Numbered from the stretch's first letter, positions 1 through 9,132 are shown. The stretch: DNA of 64,000 bases from Acidaminobacter hydrogenoformans DSM 2784 (GCF_900103005.1 NZ_FMWL01000006.1:116923-180922); one strand, 5' to 3'. The notes: generated from the sequence alone by a model not told the origin. Numbers and translations: made by a program.

Positions 1-1337
1 ACCATAAGTCCCTGGCCGCCGGAGTTTTTCAAGGTGTTCAAGACCTCAATCTTTCGGCCCCGCTTAGTGATGAGAGGCTCAAGGCTCTTGATCATGGCAT
101 AGGTCCCGCTGAGCTTGTCCGACACGGCCAGCACGAGGATGGCCTCATAGTAATCGCTGAGGAACATTAAAAGGTTCTCAACATTTTTAATGGCAGGCAT
201 GGAGCTCTGCGGCTGATCCTTCAAGGTCTTGTTGATTTCATAGAAGTGTCCAACGGACAGCGTCACGCGGTCAAGGTGAACCACGCCGCCAATCTCAAGC
301 TGAAGGGGGATTACCGAGATCTGATGCTCGTCAATATAAGCCTGAGGCACATCCGCTATGGTGTCCGTCACAATGGCAAAAGGATATTTCCTGTGATTGC
401 GGATATCCACCTGAATCTTCATGTCATCCACTTTAATGGCGTCCAGCTTGCCCACTTTGCTCAGCGCGTCAAAGAGCGGTTCAGGTTCATTGGTGTGCAG
501 GTGCACCCGGAGCTTGTCTTCGCCGCCGGCGATCACCAGGGAATCCCCAAAGCGTTCGGCAATCCCCCGAATGGTCTCAACTTTAAGGCCCTTGTCCTTA
601 CCCTTCTCCTGCCTGGTCAGCAGCGTCTCGCAGCAGTAGCGGAACTCGCCCAGGGTCTCGTGGGCCTCAGCGCTCCTTGGATGCGCTTCGGAAGGAATCA
701 CCGAAATCTTCTCGATCCCCGCCTCGCCATGCTCAATATAATGCTTGATCCCCTCGAGAAAATGGTAAAAACCTTTGGCACCGGCGTCTACCACATTGCT
801 TTTTCTAAGCTGCTCCAGCATTTCCGTCGTCTTTCTGACGGCGGCCCCACTGTCCGAGAGCGTCCGCTCAGCGTAATCCAGGATTGTGGCAGCCTTATCC
901 TTGTGCCGCTCCAGGGAATGGATCCATTCTCGAACCACTGTCAGAATGGTGCCCTCCACGGGGTTGAGCATGACGCCATACAGACGCTTCAGGGCCCCCT
1001 GCAGGCTGTGAATCAACTCGTCCTGGGTCAGGGTCTCCTTGTTCTTGACCTCCATGTACCAGCCGTAGATCAGCTGGGCAAAGATCAGCCCGGAATTGCC
1101 CCGGGCACCCATCAAGGCGCCGTCAGCAGCGCTGGAAAGCACTAAATCCACCTCTTCCTCGAGGCGAATATTCTCCATGACCGCTTTCATGGTGGACGTC
1201 AAGTTTGCCCCCGTATCCCCGTCCGGGACGGGGAATACATTGATGCGGTCCAGTTCGCTCTTATTTTGAATCACCTCATTGGCACCCGCCAAAATGGCGT
1301 AATAGACATGTCTTCCGTTAATTGAATCGGTGGTCAT
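1..1337 (-). CDS. DhaL-DegV fusion protein, partial (C-terminus outside window)
   Basis: The visible part is about 445 residues. An N-terminal DhaL (DAK phosphatase, dihydroxyacetone kinase L-type) domain carries the Mg-nucleotide motif NVFPVPDGDTGANL near residues 33-46 and GARGNSG further on. From about residue 310 a DegV-like domain begins (PFAIVTDTIADVP). This two-domain architecture is the clostridial DegV/DhaL family, related to the fatty-acid kinase FakA/FakB system, in which DegV proteins bind acyl chains and the DhaL protein phosphorylates them; the function here is inferred from that family. The ATG is preceded by GAGGAGGG at good spacing. The gene runs off the left edge, so its total length is unknown. 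Confidence 0.88.
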   Translation of the reverse strand, partial: MTTDSINGRHVYYAILAGANEVIQNKSELDRINVFPVPDGDTGANLTSTMKAVMENIRLEEEVDLVLSSAADGALMGARGNSGLIFAQLIYGWYMEVKNKETLTQDELIHSLQGALKRLYGVMLNPVEGTILTVVREWIHSLERHKDKAATILDYAERTLSDSGAAVRKTTEMLEQLRKSNVVDAGAKGFYHFLEGIKHYIEHGEAGIEKISVIPSEAHPRSAEAHETLGEFRYCCETLLTRQEKGKDKGLKVETIRGIAERFGDSLVIAGGEDKLRVHLHTNEPEPLFDALSKVGKLDAIKVDDMKIQVDIRNHRKYPFAIVTDTIADVPQAYIDEHQISVIPLQLEIGGVVHLDRVTLSVGHFYEINKTLKDQPQSSMPAIKNVENLLMFLSDYYEAILVLAVSDKLSGTYAMIKSLEPLITKRGRKIEVLNTLKNSGGQGLM

Positions 1338-1618
1338 ACGCGATCCCTCCTCGGCGTATTATTACCCTTAAAAACGGTGTCAACTTCATTTTTTTCCTTA
1401 TTTTAATTCTATTTTTGAATTGATTTCATCAATAGGCAGGGTAAGCTTCATCGATACTATGGTTGTGGTGTGTGGGGTGCTGAAGACCATCGGCAACAAT
1501 GCTTTTTAAAGGGAAAATTAAAACACCCCCCTGGGCCCAGGGCTTTAACCCCAGACACCAAAGAGATGTTTTTTTTGCCGATAGTCGCGCAAACACCATA
1601 TTCACTCACGTCGCTCGA
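1338..1618. other. intergenic gap without a supported gene
   Basis: It lies between the DhaL/DegV gene, which starts leftward at 1337, and the 3' end of the DUF4097 gene. It must hold the promoter of the DhaL/DegV gene, but no clear -35/-10 pair was recognised. A short GC palindrome around 1526-1539, followed on the minus strand by a T-rich tract, may be a weak terminator for the DUF4097 operon. Confidence 0.4.
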
Positions 1619-2515
1619 TCACCTTATGCTCACGCTTCCGCTGACGGTTGACAGCTCAAGCGAAAATTGCCCGCTTCCCGCCGTCGCCTCAATGACGCGG
1701 TCTTCCCTGACCTCTATGTTCACTTCTTCTCGTTCTATTTCAAGCTCACCCGAGGTCGTCGTGATTTTGATCTCATGATTGAGTGGCTCCGTACTGGTCA
1801 GCTCAATACTTCCAGACGTCGTTTCCATCCATCCGTTTCCTCTCAGCGCCGCAAGTCTAAGCATCATAGCGCCGGACACCGTCTTGACGTCCAGCTGATC
1901 TGCGCTTCCAACGAACTCCACTTCGCCGCTGACAGAGCCCAAATCAACGTTCCAGGCATCAAGCCCCTCGACATAGATCCGCCCAGAAACCGACCCTGCG
2001 GAAACATTCCCCTTAAAAGGTTCTAATCCCGGTGAACGAAGCTTGACTGCACCGGAGACACTCTGAAGCTCGAGATCCCCGGACAGCGTCTCCGGAATCT
2101 TGACCATTAATCTGAGGTTCGTGGAAGTAAAGGAATGGGGCAGCGTGATCCCCCGGTCAATGTCAATTTCAACCCGGCCGTCCCCGTCCTGAGAAATACG
2201 TATTTTGGGCTGTGTGACGTCCAGAGGCGCCATATAGGTTCCCGTCAGCCTGATCTCAATATCTTCCCGCGGTTCACGGGTCACTTCCACCGATTCGAAG
2301 ACGGTCTCAACGGTGACTGCCGTCAGGGACTTGACCTCGTTAATCGCCACTGTCCGGGTCTCGTCCAGCTCAAAGCGCTGGCTTCCCGCCAGCGGCCCAA
2401 GTGGCTTGCCCTGGAGTCTGTCCATCAGCTCTGGTCCAACCTCCCGAAGCGCCAGCACCGCGATCCCGCCGCCAATCAATAGTGCTGCAATAAGCCAAAG
2501 TGCAATTTTTCTCAC
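1619..2515 (-). CDS. DUF4097 family beta-strand repeat protein, membrane anchored
   Basis: 298 residues. An N-terminal hydrophobic segment (about residues 4-22, IALWLIAALLIGGGIAVL) suggests a signal anchor. The rest is a repetitive beta-rich region with recurring short units of the type SVSGxVxL and TTSGxIxL, typical of DUF4097 (putative adhesin/right-handed beta-helix like) proteins. It is the last gene of a padR-DUF1700-DUF4097 operon, an arrangement common in Firmicutes and usually tied to envelope stress or membrane homeostasis. No enzymatic motif is visible. The role is inferred from context only. Confidence 0.85.
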   Translation of the reverse strand: MRKIALWLIAALLIGGGIAVLALREVGPELMDRLQGKPLGPLAGSQRFELDETRTVAINEVKSLTAVTVETVFESVEVTREPREDIEIRLTGTYMAPLDVTQPKIRISQDGDGRVEIDIDRGITLPHSFTSTNLRLMVKIPETLSGDLELQSVSGAVKLRSPGLEPFKGNVSAGSVSGRIYVEGLDAWNVDLGSVSGEVEFVGSADQLDVKTVSGAMMLRLAALRGNGWMETTSGSIELTSTEPLNHEIKITTTSGELEIEREEVNIEVREDRVIEATAGSGQFSLELSTVSGSVSIR

Positions 2516-2587
2516 TTTTATTACCCTCTCACGTCAGAGATTTGCAGGAGAAAAGTCAGGTGCTCCTGCTTAGTCACCGGTGATTTA

Positions 2588-3190
2588 TCAGCCTTGCTTA
2601 ATGATGCGTACATTGAGCTTCAAGTACTTCAAAGTGACCTGATAGAAGAGCTGGGTCAGCTTGAGCGCGCCAAGGAAGATGAGGCCTCCCAGGGCCGCTA
2701 TTGCCACACCTGCACCGAGGATGGCCACAATCAGTGTGCCCCCCGCTATCCCCGCTGGAATGGCCACCGGCGCGAATACCGCTGTGCCGCTGACGGCCAT
2801 GACCACACCGCCGAAGACCAGGCCTATGCCTGCGACAATCAGGGCCACCGCCGTGGCGTATACCGCAATCAGGATCCCTGCCAGCGCCAGGTAAGGGCCA
2901 AGAATGAAAATGATATTAAAAAGTCCGAGGCCAATTGAGGCAACCACTGCCCTTAAAAGATTAAAGGAGCTTGGCTTTTCCTCCGCGCGCTGGATCACTT
3001 TGCTTAACCTGAACTGCTTCGCGACCACCTCCGGCCGCCCGAGCTGCTCAAGGATGGCCTCTTCCGTCTCGCCGCTGGCCAGCGCGGCGTCAAAGTGCTC
3101 TTCATAGTCGTATAATATGTCGTTCAGCTCCGCTTCCGGCATGCCGGAAAGGGCGTTCCTCAGCTGGTTCAGATAGGTCTCCTTATTCAT
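2588..3190 (-). CDS. DUF1700 (HAAS domain) membrane protein
   Basis: 200 residues when started at the ATG that overlaps the padR stop codon (ATGA). The N-terminal soluble part, [20 protein letters not shown], followed by a [10 protein letters not shown] segment, is the HAAS/DUF1700 signature. Several Gly/Ala/Val-rich membrane helices fill the C-terminal half. DUF1700 proteins are typically co-encoded with a PadR repressor and a DUF4097 protein, exactly as here. They are thought to act with the PadR regulator in membrane-associated signalling, but no biochemical function is established from the sequence. An in-frame start 18 codons upstream lies inside padR and is less likely. Confidence 0.87.
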   Translation of the reverse strand: MNKETYLNQLRNALSGMPEAELNDILYDYEEHFDAALASGETEEAILEQLGRPEVVAKQFRLSKVIQRAEEKPSSFNLLRAVVASIGLGLFNIIFILGPYLALAGILIAVYATAVALIVAGIGLVFGGVVMAVSGTAVFAPVAIPAGIAGGTLIVAILGAGVAIAALGGLIFLGALKLTQLFYQVTLKYLKLNVRIIKQG

Positions 3191-3507
3191 TTCCCGTGAT
3201 CTCCCTCCACAATCAAGTTGACACCTGTCACAAACCGCCGCCACTCCGCTGCCAGCGCCGCCTGCTCCTGCCGGCCCCGCTCCGTCAGTGTATAATACTT
3301 GCGGGGCGGTCCCTCAGAGGATTCCTTCAGATAGGTGGTGAACATCCCATCCTCCATGAGCCTCCGCAACAGGGGATAAATGGTCCCCTCAGAAATGGTG
3401 ATATTTTTCGAAATCTCCTGCACCAGCTCGTAGCCGTAGCAGTCCCTGTGGCTCAGTATAGACAGCACACACAGCTCCAGCACACCTTTCTTGAATTGTA
3501 TATTCAC
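3187..3507 (-). CDS. PadR family transcriptional regulator
   Basis: 106 residues from a GTG start that has AGAGGGG about 8 nt upstream. The winged-helix PadR core is complete: [15 protein letters not shown], then [24 protein letters not shown] and the wing [13 protein letters not shown]. It is first in the operon and overlaps the DUF1700 start by 4 nt (ATGA), so translation is probably coupled. PadR proteins of this short class repress their own operons. An upstream in-frame GTG at 3552 would add 15 residues without a ribosome binding site. Confidence 0.92.
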   Translation of the reverse strand: MNIQFKKGVLELCVLSILSHRDCYGYELVQEISKNITISEGTIYPLLRRLMEDGMFTTYLKESSEGPPRKYYTLTERGRQEQAALAAEWRRFVTGVNLIVEGDHGK

Positions 3508-3605
3508 AGAGGATCCCCTCTTTCTCCCTTTTTGATGATTAGAGCATATCACACGGTATCTTATAATGCAAGGTAGCGAGTATTAAAAGAATCTTAAATA
3601 AGGTT

Positions 3606-3755
3606 GGGGACGCGGCGGAGTGCTTTCAGGCGGGGACAGGGACGGGCCATTGGGGACTGGGCCGCACCACACACCCACTGCATCACCCCAATTGTTTGGT
3701 GCGGCCCAGTCCCCGACCGCCCGTCCCTGTCCCCAACCACACCCCAAGCGTCCCC
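3606..3755. repeat. long inverted repeat, GGGGACAGGGAC type
   Basis: The core arms 3632-3669 and 3697-3734 are 38 bp each and complementary at about 35 positions, around a loop of about 27 bp. Outer GGGGACGC (3606-3613) and GCGTCCCC (3748-3755) extend the fold. It lies in the gap between padR and the SPFH gene. A related GTCCCTGTCCCC fragment is seen at 13502-13513. Very GC-rich compared with its flanks; it looks like a dispersed palindromic element rather than a terminator. Confidence 0.75.
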
Positions 3756-3775
3756 TTCCCTTTAAAGCAGACGAA

Positions 3776-3822
3776 AGAAAGCCGCCGCCAGACACGGAAA
3801 ACCCCGTGACCGGCGGCGGCTA
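3776..3822 (-). terminator. rho-independent terminator of the SPFH/NfeD operon
   Basis: Stem GCCGCCGCC (3781-3789) pairs with GGCGGCGGC (3812-3820). On the minus strand it is followed by a T-rich tract (TTTCTTTC). It lies just beyond the SPFH stop codon. Confidence 0.8.
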
Positions 3823-3857
3823 AACCTTTCAGCCTATAACAAATTCGCCTGACTAAA

Positions 3858-4787
3858 CTATTTCTTAATGATTTCGTTCAACGCGGCAACGGTGCCGGCA
3901 AAGCCCTGAAGGTCTGAAGGCACAATGATTTTTGTCGCCTGACCGTCAGCCATTTTTTCGAGGGCTTCAAAGCTCTTGATCGCGATGACGGCAGGATCCG
4001 CACCAGCTTCACGAATCATTTCAATGCCCTTGGCTTTCGCGCCCTGAACTTTGATAATAGCTTCCGCTTCACCTTCCGCCTCGCGAATCTGAACTTCTTT
4101 CTTCGCTTCAGCACGAAGGATGGAGGATTGCTTTTCGCCCTCTGCTTCGAGAATCATAGACTCTTTGGTACCTTGCGCCACCAGAATCTTGGAATTCTTT
4201 TCGCCTTCTGCACGAATGATGGATTCACGACGCTCACGTTCTGCGCGCATCTGTTTTTCCATGGCGTTCTGGATGTCTTCAGGCGGGATGATATTCTTGA
4301 CTTCAACGCGGTTGACCTTGATGCCCCATGGGTCTGTGGCTTCGTCAAGTATAGCGCGCATCTGGGTGTTGATCAGGTCTCTGGACGTCAGCGTCTCGTC
4401 CAGCTCCAGCTGACCAATGATGTTTCTCAGCGTCGTGGCCGCCAGGTTCTCGAGGGCAACAATAGGTCGGGAAACACCATAAGAGTAGAGCTTTGGATCT
4501 GTGACCGCGTAATAAATAACCGTATCAATCTTCATGGTGACGTTGTCCTTGGTGATAACCGGCTGAGGTGGGAAGTCGACCACATTCTCCTTCAGCGAGA
4601 CGCGGTTCGCGACGCGGTCAATGAACGGAATCTTAAAGTGCAGCCCGACGCTCCAGGTCGTGAGAAAAGCGCCGAGACGCTCAATGACATAAGCCTGAGC
4701 TTGGGGTACGACTCTGATGTTGGTGATGATCAACAAGATGGCGAATAAAAAGAGTAATGCTGGAATGATGAGCTTTAAAAAATCCAT
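3858..4787 (-). CDS. SPFH domain / band 7 (stomatin-like) membrane protein
   Basis: 309 residues from the ATG preceded by GGGAGG. One N-terminal membrane helix (FLKLIIPALLFLFAILLIITN) is followed by the SPFH/band 7 domain (VPQAQAYVIERLGAF onward) and a long charged coiled coil rich in AEGEK/RAEAKKE repeats (about residues 185-260). Family members (QmcA, HflK/C-like, YqfA-like) form membrane microdomain scaffolds. It lies directly downstream of an NfeD gene in the same orientation, the classic stomatin-NfeD pair. The 10 in-frame codons upstream of the chosen start lack a ribosome binding site. Confidence 0.93.
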   Translation of the reverse strand: MDFLKLIIPALLFLFAILLIITNIRVVPQAQAYVIERLGAFLTTWSVGLHFKIPFIDRVANRVSLKENVVDFPPQPVITKDNVTMKIDTVIYYAVTDPKLYSYGVSRPIVALENLAATTLRNIIGQLELDETLTSRDLINTQMRAILDEATDPWGIKVNRVEVKNIIPPEDIQNAMEKQMRAERERRESIIRAEGEKNSKILVAQGTKESMILEAEGEKQSSILRAEAKKEVQIREAEGEAEAIIKVQGAKAKGIEMIREAGADPAVIAIKSFEALEKMADGQATKIIVPSDLQGFAGTVAALNEIIKK

Positions 4788-4858
4788 AAATGTTTGCCTC
4801 CCTTTTGTCTGCTGCAATAATGATCACGACTTGCTTCTTTCTGTCTGATGCTTTTTGG

Positions 4859-5302
4859 CTATGCCCTTTTTACTATGAGCTTGACACCCTCCACAGCTAC
4901 AACCAGCACCCTGGCCCCAACTTCAATGGGTTCTCCATCCTCTGAAAGTGCGGTCCAGATCTGACCATTGATTTTGACCTGTCCGGTGGCGTAGCGCTCA
5001 ATGCCTTTTAGAACCGGACCGTCCATGCCAATGACTGCCTCAACGTTTGTTTTTTCACTGCCAATGTGAAGAAAGTCCTTGGCCAGAGGCTTGGTGAAGT
5101 AGATCAGAAGCGCCGAAGATATAAGAAAGACACCAATCTGAACGGGTACAGAGAATCCAATCATGGCCGCCAGAAGCGCGATCAGCGCTGCGCCTGCAAA
5201 CCAGATCGTTGTGAGGCCCATGGTCAGCGCCTCCAAAACTGCAAAAATGATGATGAGCGCGATCCAGACGATAAGTGGACTCAGGCCGGCTAAGAAACTC
5301 AT
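4859..5302 (-). CDS. NfeD family membrane protein
   Basis: 147 residues. Three to four hydrophobic segments occupy the first 75 residues. A C-terminal beta-barrel (OB-fold) NfeD domain follows (VEAVIGMDGPVLKGIERYATGQVKINGQIW...). This is the short NfeD class without the ClpP-like protease domain. It partners with the downstream SPFH protein (72 nt gap), and such pairs are thought to organise membrane rafts. AGGAG precedes the ATG. Confidence 0.92.
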   Translation of the reverse strand: MSFLAGLSPLIVWIALIIIFAVLEALTMGLTTIWFAGAALIALLAAMIGFSVPVQIGVFLISSALLIYFTKPLAKDFLHIGSEKTNVEAVIGMDGPVLKGIERYATGQVKINGQIWTALSEDGEPIEVGARVLVVAVEGVKLIVKRA

Positions 5303-5426
5303 ATGGGGTCAACTCCTCCTGCTTTATTGTAAAATGCCTGATGTGCCAAACACTTCCTCTTTATATTACCCAACATTTATTAAATAAGCATTAAAAAAGG
5401 CATGAAAATGGCACTTTTTTCAAATA

Positions 5427-5461
5427 GAAAAAGCGGGCGTCACTTTTGGACGTCCGCTTCC
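5427..5461 (-). terminator. terminator after the Tat cluster
   Basis: Stem AAGCGGACGTC / GACGCCCGCTT read on the minus strand with a 7 nt loop, followed by TTTTTC. It ends the leftward Tat operon about 65 nt beyond the last stop codon. Confidence 0.82.
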
Positions 5462-5526
5462 TCAGGGTGCCTGCATGCAACAGTTTCTCGCGTTTTAATC
5501 AAATGCACTCAATCATTATTGATACT

Positions 5527-7776
5527 CTAAACCATAGCGACCTTAAACGTATAAGTGGATGTGGTGGCATTATCCGCCGCAACAACCTTGACAGTGATCA
5601 CCTGACCGTCTTTGACAGCAATCTTATTGCTGGATTTATAGGCAACTGCCTTGCCATCCACCGTAATAGACGCCGCTTTTGTGGACATGGACGTCGGAAT
5701 TACCGTAATACTGCTATTAGACTTTGGCACTTTGACCGTGTAGTCATAGGCCCAAGGATTAAAACGGTTTTGGAGTGCGTTTTTCACAGTGATCTCTTTG
5801 CCCGCCCAAGTGAAAGGCGCGCCCGGCGCTGCATACTCCACGGTCTTTCCAACCAGCTCGCCACCAACGAACTCAATATTCGATAACACAGAGTATTTAA
5901 CGTGCCCGCCAAAGTTATAATTGACATCCACATTTGCTGCATCTGCCATATAAGGCCTCAGTTTAAGATCCGTTGTGGAGGACAAGAACTCTGCATTGTC
6001 ACCTATGATGCCTGTAAGCTTGATAGCGCACCAGTTGGTGCCGTCTTTCCACATATCGCCAATCATAGTCGTTCTGGCCCCCGGCGCATCCGTGCCACCG
6101 CGAAGGGATGGCCGGCAGCCGCCTTCACCCTTGTCCACAACCTGTTGAAGGGCTGCTTCATAGAGCTTCAGGTTATTGTCGCTGAGCGCGGATTCATCGT
6201 GGCCAGTGAAGAGCTTGTCGGACTTACCCCCATCCTTGGTGTACTTAGAGTACGACTGCTGGACGAAGGAAAGTAAAATATCTGGCGGCATGCCCGCGAC
6301 ACCGACGTTGTCCGCAGAGCCCGCACGGGTACAGCCATAGAAGTCAGACGCGAACAGAAGTCCATTTTTCCTGTCGTGGATCGCGACATTGCCATTGGCA
6401 TGGCCTGGAAGCGCGACGACGTCAAAGACAATGCCGCCGCCAAGATCGAATTTCATGCCTTCTTCAACGTTTTTGACCTTCGCCTGCGACTCCGTCGTTG
6501 AAAAGATTGGCTTGAACGGACCCGACGTTGAAGATGTGGACGCCCAGCCCCGCTCATTCAAGTAGACATCGACGCCCGCATTCATAAAGTTCATAGCCTG
6601 AGCGTCATGATCCCCGTGTTCATGGCCTACGATCAGGATATACGGCTTGGTGGCGAAACCATCGACAAACGTTTTCAAGTTCTTTTTATCTGCAGGGGTC
6701 TGCAGCGCGTCAAAGAGAATGCCGCTTGCAGGCCCTTCTATGTACCACGCCAAAGGCCTGACAGACTCAGAATCATTGCAAATCCTGAAGATTGCAGGGC
6801 TGATTGACGTCTTCTTCGCCATTTGCAGCACCTGGAAATCATCAATAAGCGGTCGGTGAAGCTTCCACGTGAAGGTCTGGACAGGGCTTGCGGCCATACC
6901 GTCTTTAAACGCAATGGCTTTATAGGTTACGACGCGGTCCGTTGGCACAGGCTCATCCGGTCCGCCGCCGCGGGTACCAATCATCTCCATGATATGTCCT
7001 TTGGTCTCTATGGTGTAGACCTCACTGTCCGCTGTAGGCTCTGAGCCGTCTGTGGTGTAATGAATAGTCGCCCCCGGCGTTGGGCAGTAAAGTTTGACAT
7101 AGCGTCTTGGCGCGATAGCGTTATCTTTTGGCAGTGCCTGTACTGGTGCGACCATAGAACCCGTAATTTTAATGAAAAGCACTTCCATTTCGTCCCCTGT
7201 CAGTGCTCTCTTGGGATTGAAAAGCTGGTCCGTGCCAATTGTGATATAACCCAGTGCCGCCAACGTATTCACGCTGGTCCTGGCATAAGCGGAAATTGAC
7301 GCTTCATCCTTAAAAAGCCCTGTCTTTGTGGTAAGCGGCAAATGGAACGCCTTCACGAGCATGACCGCAGCATCCTGTCTGGCGATCTGGGCATTCGGAT
7401 CAAAATAGCCAGCCCCTACACCACTGGTGACCTTCTCTTCATAGGCAGTCTCAATCTGCTTGCCATAACGGTCTAAAGTCTTAACGTCCTTAAACTGCTT
7501 CAGTGGCGCTTTCCAGACGTCATTGTACTCTGTTGGATGCGGCCAGGCAAAATAATTAGAGATTTTGCCAATGAATTCTGCACGGGAAACCCCGTTTGCC
7601 AGCGGCGCTTCGACGTCCGCAAAGACCGTATAGCCAGGAATAGCGCTCGAAACAGCTATCCCCGCTGCACCAATAGCCATGCCCTTCAGGAAGTTTCTCC
7701 TTGAGAGTCCCTCCTCTGAGAGCCCCAAGTTTTCCATTTTGTTTTCTTTTTGATCGGTTGTCTTGTCTTTAATCAC
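5527..7776 (-). CDS. Tat-exported metallo-beta-lactamase-fold protein with S-layer-like and chitobiase-like domains
   Basis: 749 residues from a GTG with AGGAGG 8 nt upstream. A twin-arginine signal SRRNFLKG (residues 25-32) is followed by a hydrophobic stretch. Then come S-layer-homology-like repeats (about 60-200), a chitobiase C-terminal-like beta domain (PTPGATIHYTTDGSEPT, about 230-250), and a metallo-beta-lactamase domain with the metal motif HEHGDHDAQ and a later LPGHANGNVAIHD. A C-terminal beta-sandwich region (about 590-749) is Ser/Val rich. Tat export fits a protein folded around Zn or Fe before secretion; the S-layer-like part suggests wall attachment. It is the last gene of the tatA-tatA-tatC cluster. 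The substrate is unknown: possibly an ester or phosphate hydrolase. Confidence 0.86.
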   Translation of the reverse strand: MIKDKTTDQKENKMENLGLSEEGLSRRNFLKGMAIGAAGIAVSSAIPGYTVFADVEAPLANGVSRAEFIGKISNYFAWPHPTEYNDVWKAPLKQFKDVKTLDRYGKQIETAYEEKVTSGVGAGYFDPNAQIARQDAAVMLVKAFHLPLTTKTGLFKDEASISAYARTSVNTLAALGYITIGTDQLFNPKRALTGDEMEVLFIKITGSMVAPVQALPKDNAIAPRRYVKLYCPTPGATIHYTTDGSEPTADSEVYTIETKGHIMEMIGTRGGGPDEPVPTDRVVTYKAIAFKDGMAASPVQTFTWKLHRPLIDDFQVLQMAKKTSISPAIFRICNDSESVRPLAWYIEGPASGILFDALQTPADKKNLKTFVDGFATKPYILIVGHEHGDHDAQAMNFMNAGVDVYLNERGWASTSSTSGPFKPIFSTTESQAKVKNVEEGMKFDLGGGIVFDVVALPGHANGNVAIHDRKNGLLFASDFYGCTRAGSADNVGVAGMPPDILLSFVQQSYSKYTKDGGKSDKLFTGHDESALSDNNLKLYEAALQQVVDKGEGGCRPSLRGGTDAPGARTTMIGDMWKDGTNWCAIKLTGIIGDNAEFLSSTTDLKLRPYMADAANVDVNYNFGGHVKYSVLSNIEFVGGELVGKTVEYAAPGAPFTWAGKEITVKNALQNRFNPWAYDYTVKVPKSNSSITVIPTSMSTKAASITVDGKAVAYKSSNKIAVKDGQVITVKVVAADNATTSTYTFKVAMV

Positions 7777-7928
7777 AAATCCTACCTCCTCAAAAGATGG
7801 TCCTTCACCACAGACCTTAAATTAAAGCAGCCAAACAGCCGCTCTGTTGCCATTTCAGCGCCCCGGGCAGATCGTCATTGCATATTCGTTCCCCAACCCT
7901 TCAATGATCTTTGCCCGGAGCGCCCCCA

Positions 7929-8675
7929 TCAGCTTGCTTCAGTAGCCGCGAGCTTTCGCCTGAACAGCAGGCTGCTGATCCAGATGCTGATCTCGAACAG
8001 CACGAGCATTGGTAAAGCAATCAATACTTGCGATGTCACATCCGGCGGTGTTATAACTGCCGCCAAGATAAAGACTGCCAAAATGACGTATTTTCTATTT
8101 TTTCTTAAAAATCTAGGATTAAGCATGCCAAGCTGTGTCAGCAAAATGATCACAACTGGCATTTCAAAAACGAGTCCAAATGTCAGCATGGTGTTTATAA
8201 AGAAATTCAGATAGCTCTGTATGGACACCATGGCCTTGATGCTCTGCCCATTTCCTATGCTCCCACCGTTAAGTCCGGCGAAATACTTCAGCGTAAAGGG
8301 CAGAACGACCTCATAAGCGAAAAAGCTGCCCACTGCAAACAGCATCATACCAAAAGTCAGCACGAAGCCTGCCGCTATCCGTTCGCGACGGGTCAAGCCT
8401 GGCCGTATGAACTGCCAGATCTGGAAGCTGATCACAGGAAATGCGACGATAATGCCGCAAATAATCGCGATTCTTATGTAAGCGATCAGCAGCTCCGCCG
8501 GCGCGACGTAAATAAACTCGAAATCCTTGGCTTTGCCCACCAGGTGCTTAATGACAAACTCCGACCTTGCCAGACACACGCTCATGGTGGCAACAAAGCA
8601 GATCGCGCTGACCATCATCCTTTTCCTCAACTCATTCAGATGAGAAAGCAGTGTCGTTGACTTTTTGGCTGGCAT
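7929..8675 (-). CDS. tatC: Sec-independent protein translocase TatC
   Basis: 248 residues with six predicted membrane helices. The N-terminal LLSHLNELRKRM (residues 9-20) is the conserved TatC motif that binds twin-arginine signals. An FxxFxPGLTRRER-like loop and the large periplasmic-side loop (FAYEVVLPFTLKYF) are also present. It lies 8 nt downstream of the second tatA and upstream of the Tat-signal gene, so all parts of a two-component TatA/TatC translocase and one passenger are clustered. Confidence 0.97.
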   Translation of the reverse strand: MPAKKSTTLLSHLNELRKRMMVSAICFVATMSVCLARSEFVIKHLVGKAKDFEFIYVAPAELLIAYIRIAIICGIIVAFPVISFQIWQFIRPGLTRRERIAAGFVLTFGMMLFAVGSFFAYEVVLPFTLKYFAGLNGGSIGNGQSIKAMVSIQSYLNFFINTMLTFGLVFEMPVVIILLTQLGMLNPRFLRKNRKYVILAVFILAAVITPPDVTSQVLIALPMLVLFEISIWISSLLFRRKLAATEAS

Positions 8676-8683
8676 AGGCCCCT

Positions 8684-8854
8684 TCAGCCCTCTTCCCGCT
8701 CTGTCAGAGGCTCAGCTTCCGCCTTTGAGAGACTCCTTTTAAAATTGCCTATAGTCTGACCAACCGCTTTTCCCAGTTGCGGCAGCTTGGTGGGCCCAAA
8801 GATCAATACCGCAATTCCGAAAATGACCATCAATTCAGTGGTTCCAAATCTCAT
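8684..8854 (-). CDS. tatA: TatA/E family twin-arginine translocase subunit (second copy)
   Basis: 56 residues: MRFGTTELMVIFGIAVLIFG, then the hinge PTKLPQLGKAVGQ and a short amphipathic helix (IGNFKRSLSKA) with an acidic tail. This is the canonical TatA layout: one N-terminal membrane helix, an FGP hinge and an amphipathic helix. TatA oligomers form the transport pore. It lies between the other tatA and tatC with short gaps. The ORF is short and easily missed, but the frame and the motif are clear. Confidence 0.95.
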   Translation of the reverse strand: MRFGTTELMVIFGIAVLIFGPTKLPQLGKAVGQTIGNFKRSLSKAEAEPLTEREEG

Positions 8855-8928
8855 GACTCTACCCCTTCCTGTCTCACTAAATTTTTGTGGATCCTAAATA
8901 AACGCTCATACGCATTTCTCAGAGCCCT

Positions 8929-9132
8929 TTACGTTGATTCCCGCTCCACCGTCTCCTCTGCACCGAACAATTCCCCACTCTCCAGATCTTTCTCGATTGT
9001 GCTCGCGTATCGCTTGAGAGAGCCTATGGAACGCCCAGCGAGTTTACCGAGCTCAGGCAGCTTTGAAGGTCCAAAGATGACCAGCGCGACTGCGAAGATC
9101 AGTATAAGCTCAGTAGTCCCTATTCCTGACAA
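8929..9132 (-). CDS. tatA: TatA/E family twin-arginine translocase subunit (first copy)
   Basis: 67 residues from a TTG with GGAGGTGATC upstream. The membrane helix (TTELILIFAVALVIFGP) is followed by the hinge SKLPELGKLAGRSIG and an amphipathic helix. It is clearly paralogous to the neighbouring 56-residue copy (GTTEL...FGP.KLP.LGK shared). It begins the leftward operon tatA-tatA-tatC-substrate. Two TatA-like genes with one TatC may mean TatA/TatB-like division of labour; neither copy has an obvious TatB-type long tail. Confidence 0.94.
   Translation of the reverse strand: MSGIGTTELILIFAVALVIFGPSKLPELGKLAGRSIGSLKRYASTIEKDLESGELFGAEETVEREST

Noticed and set aside
246..1145. 299-codon ORF on the plus strand
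   Set aside because: It is antisense to the DhaL/DegV gene, whose motifs are clear on the minus strand.
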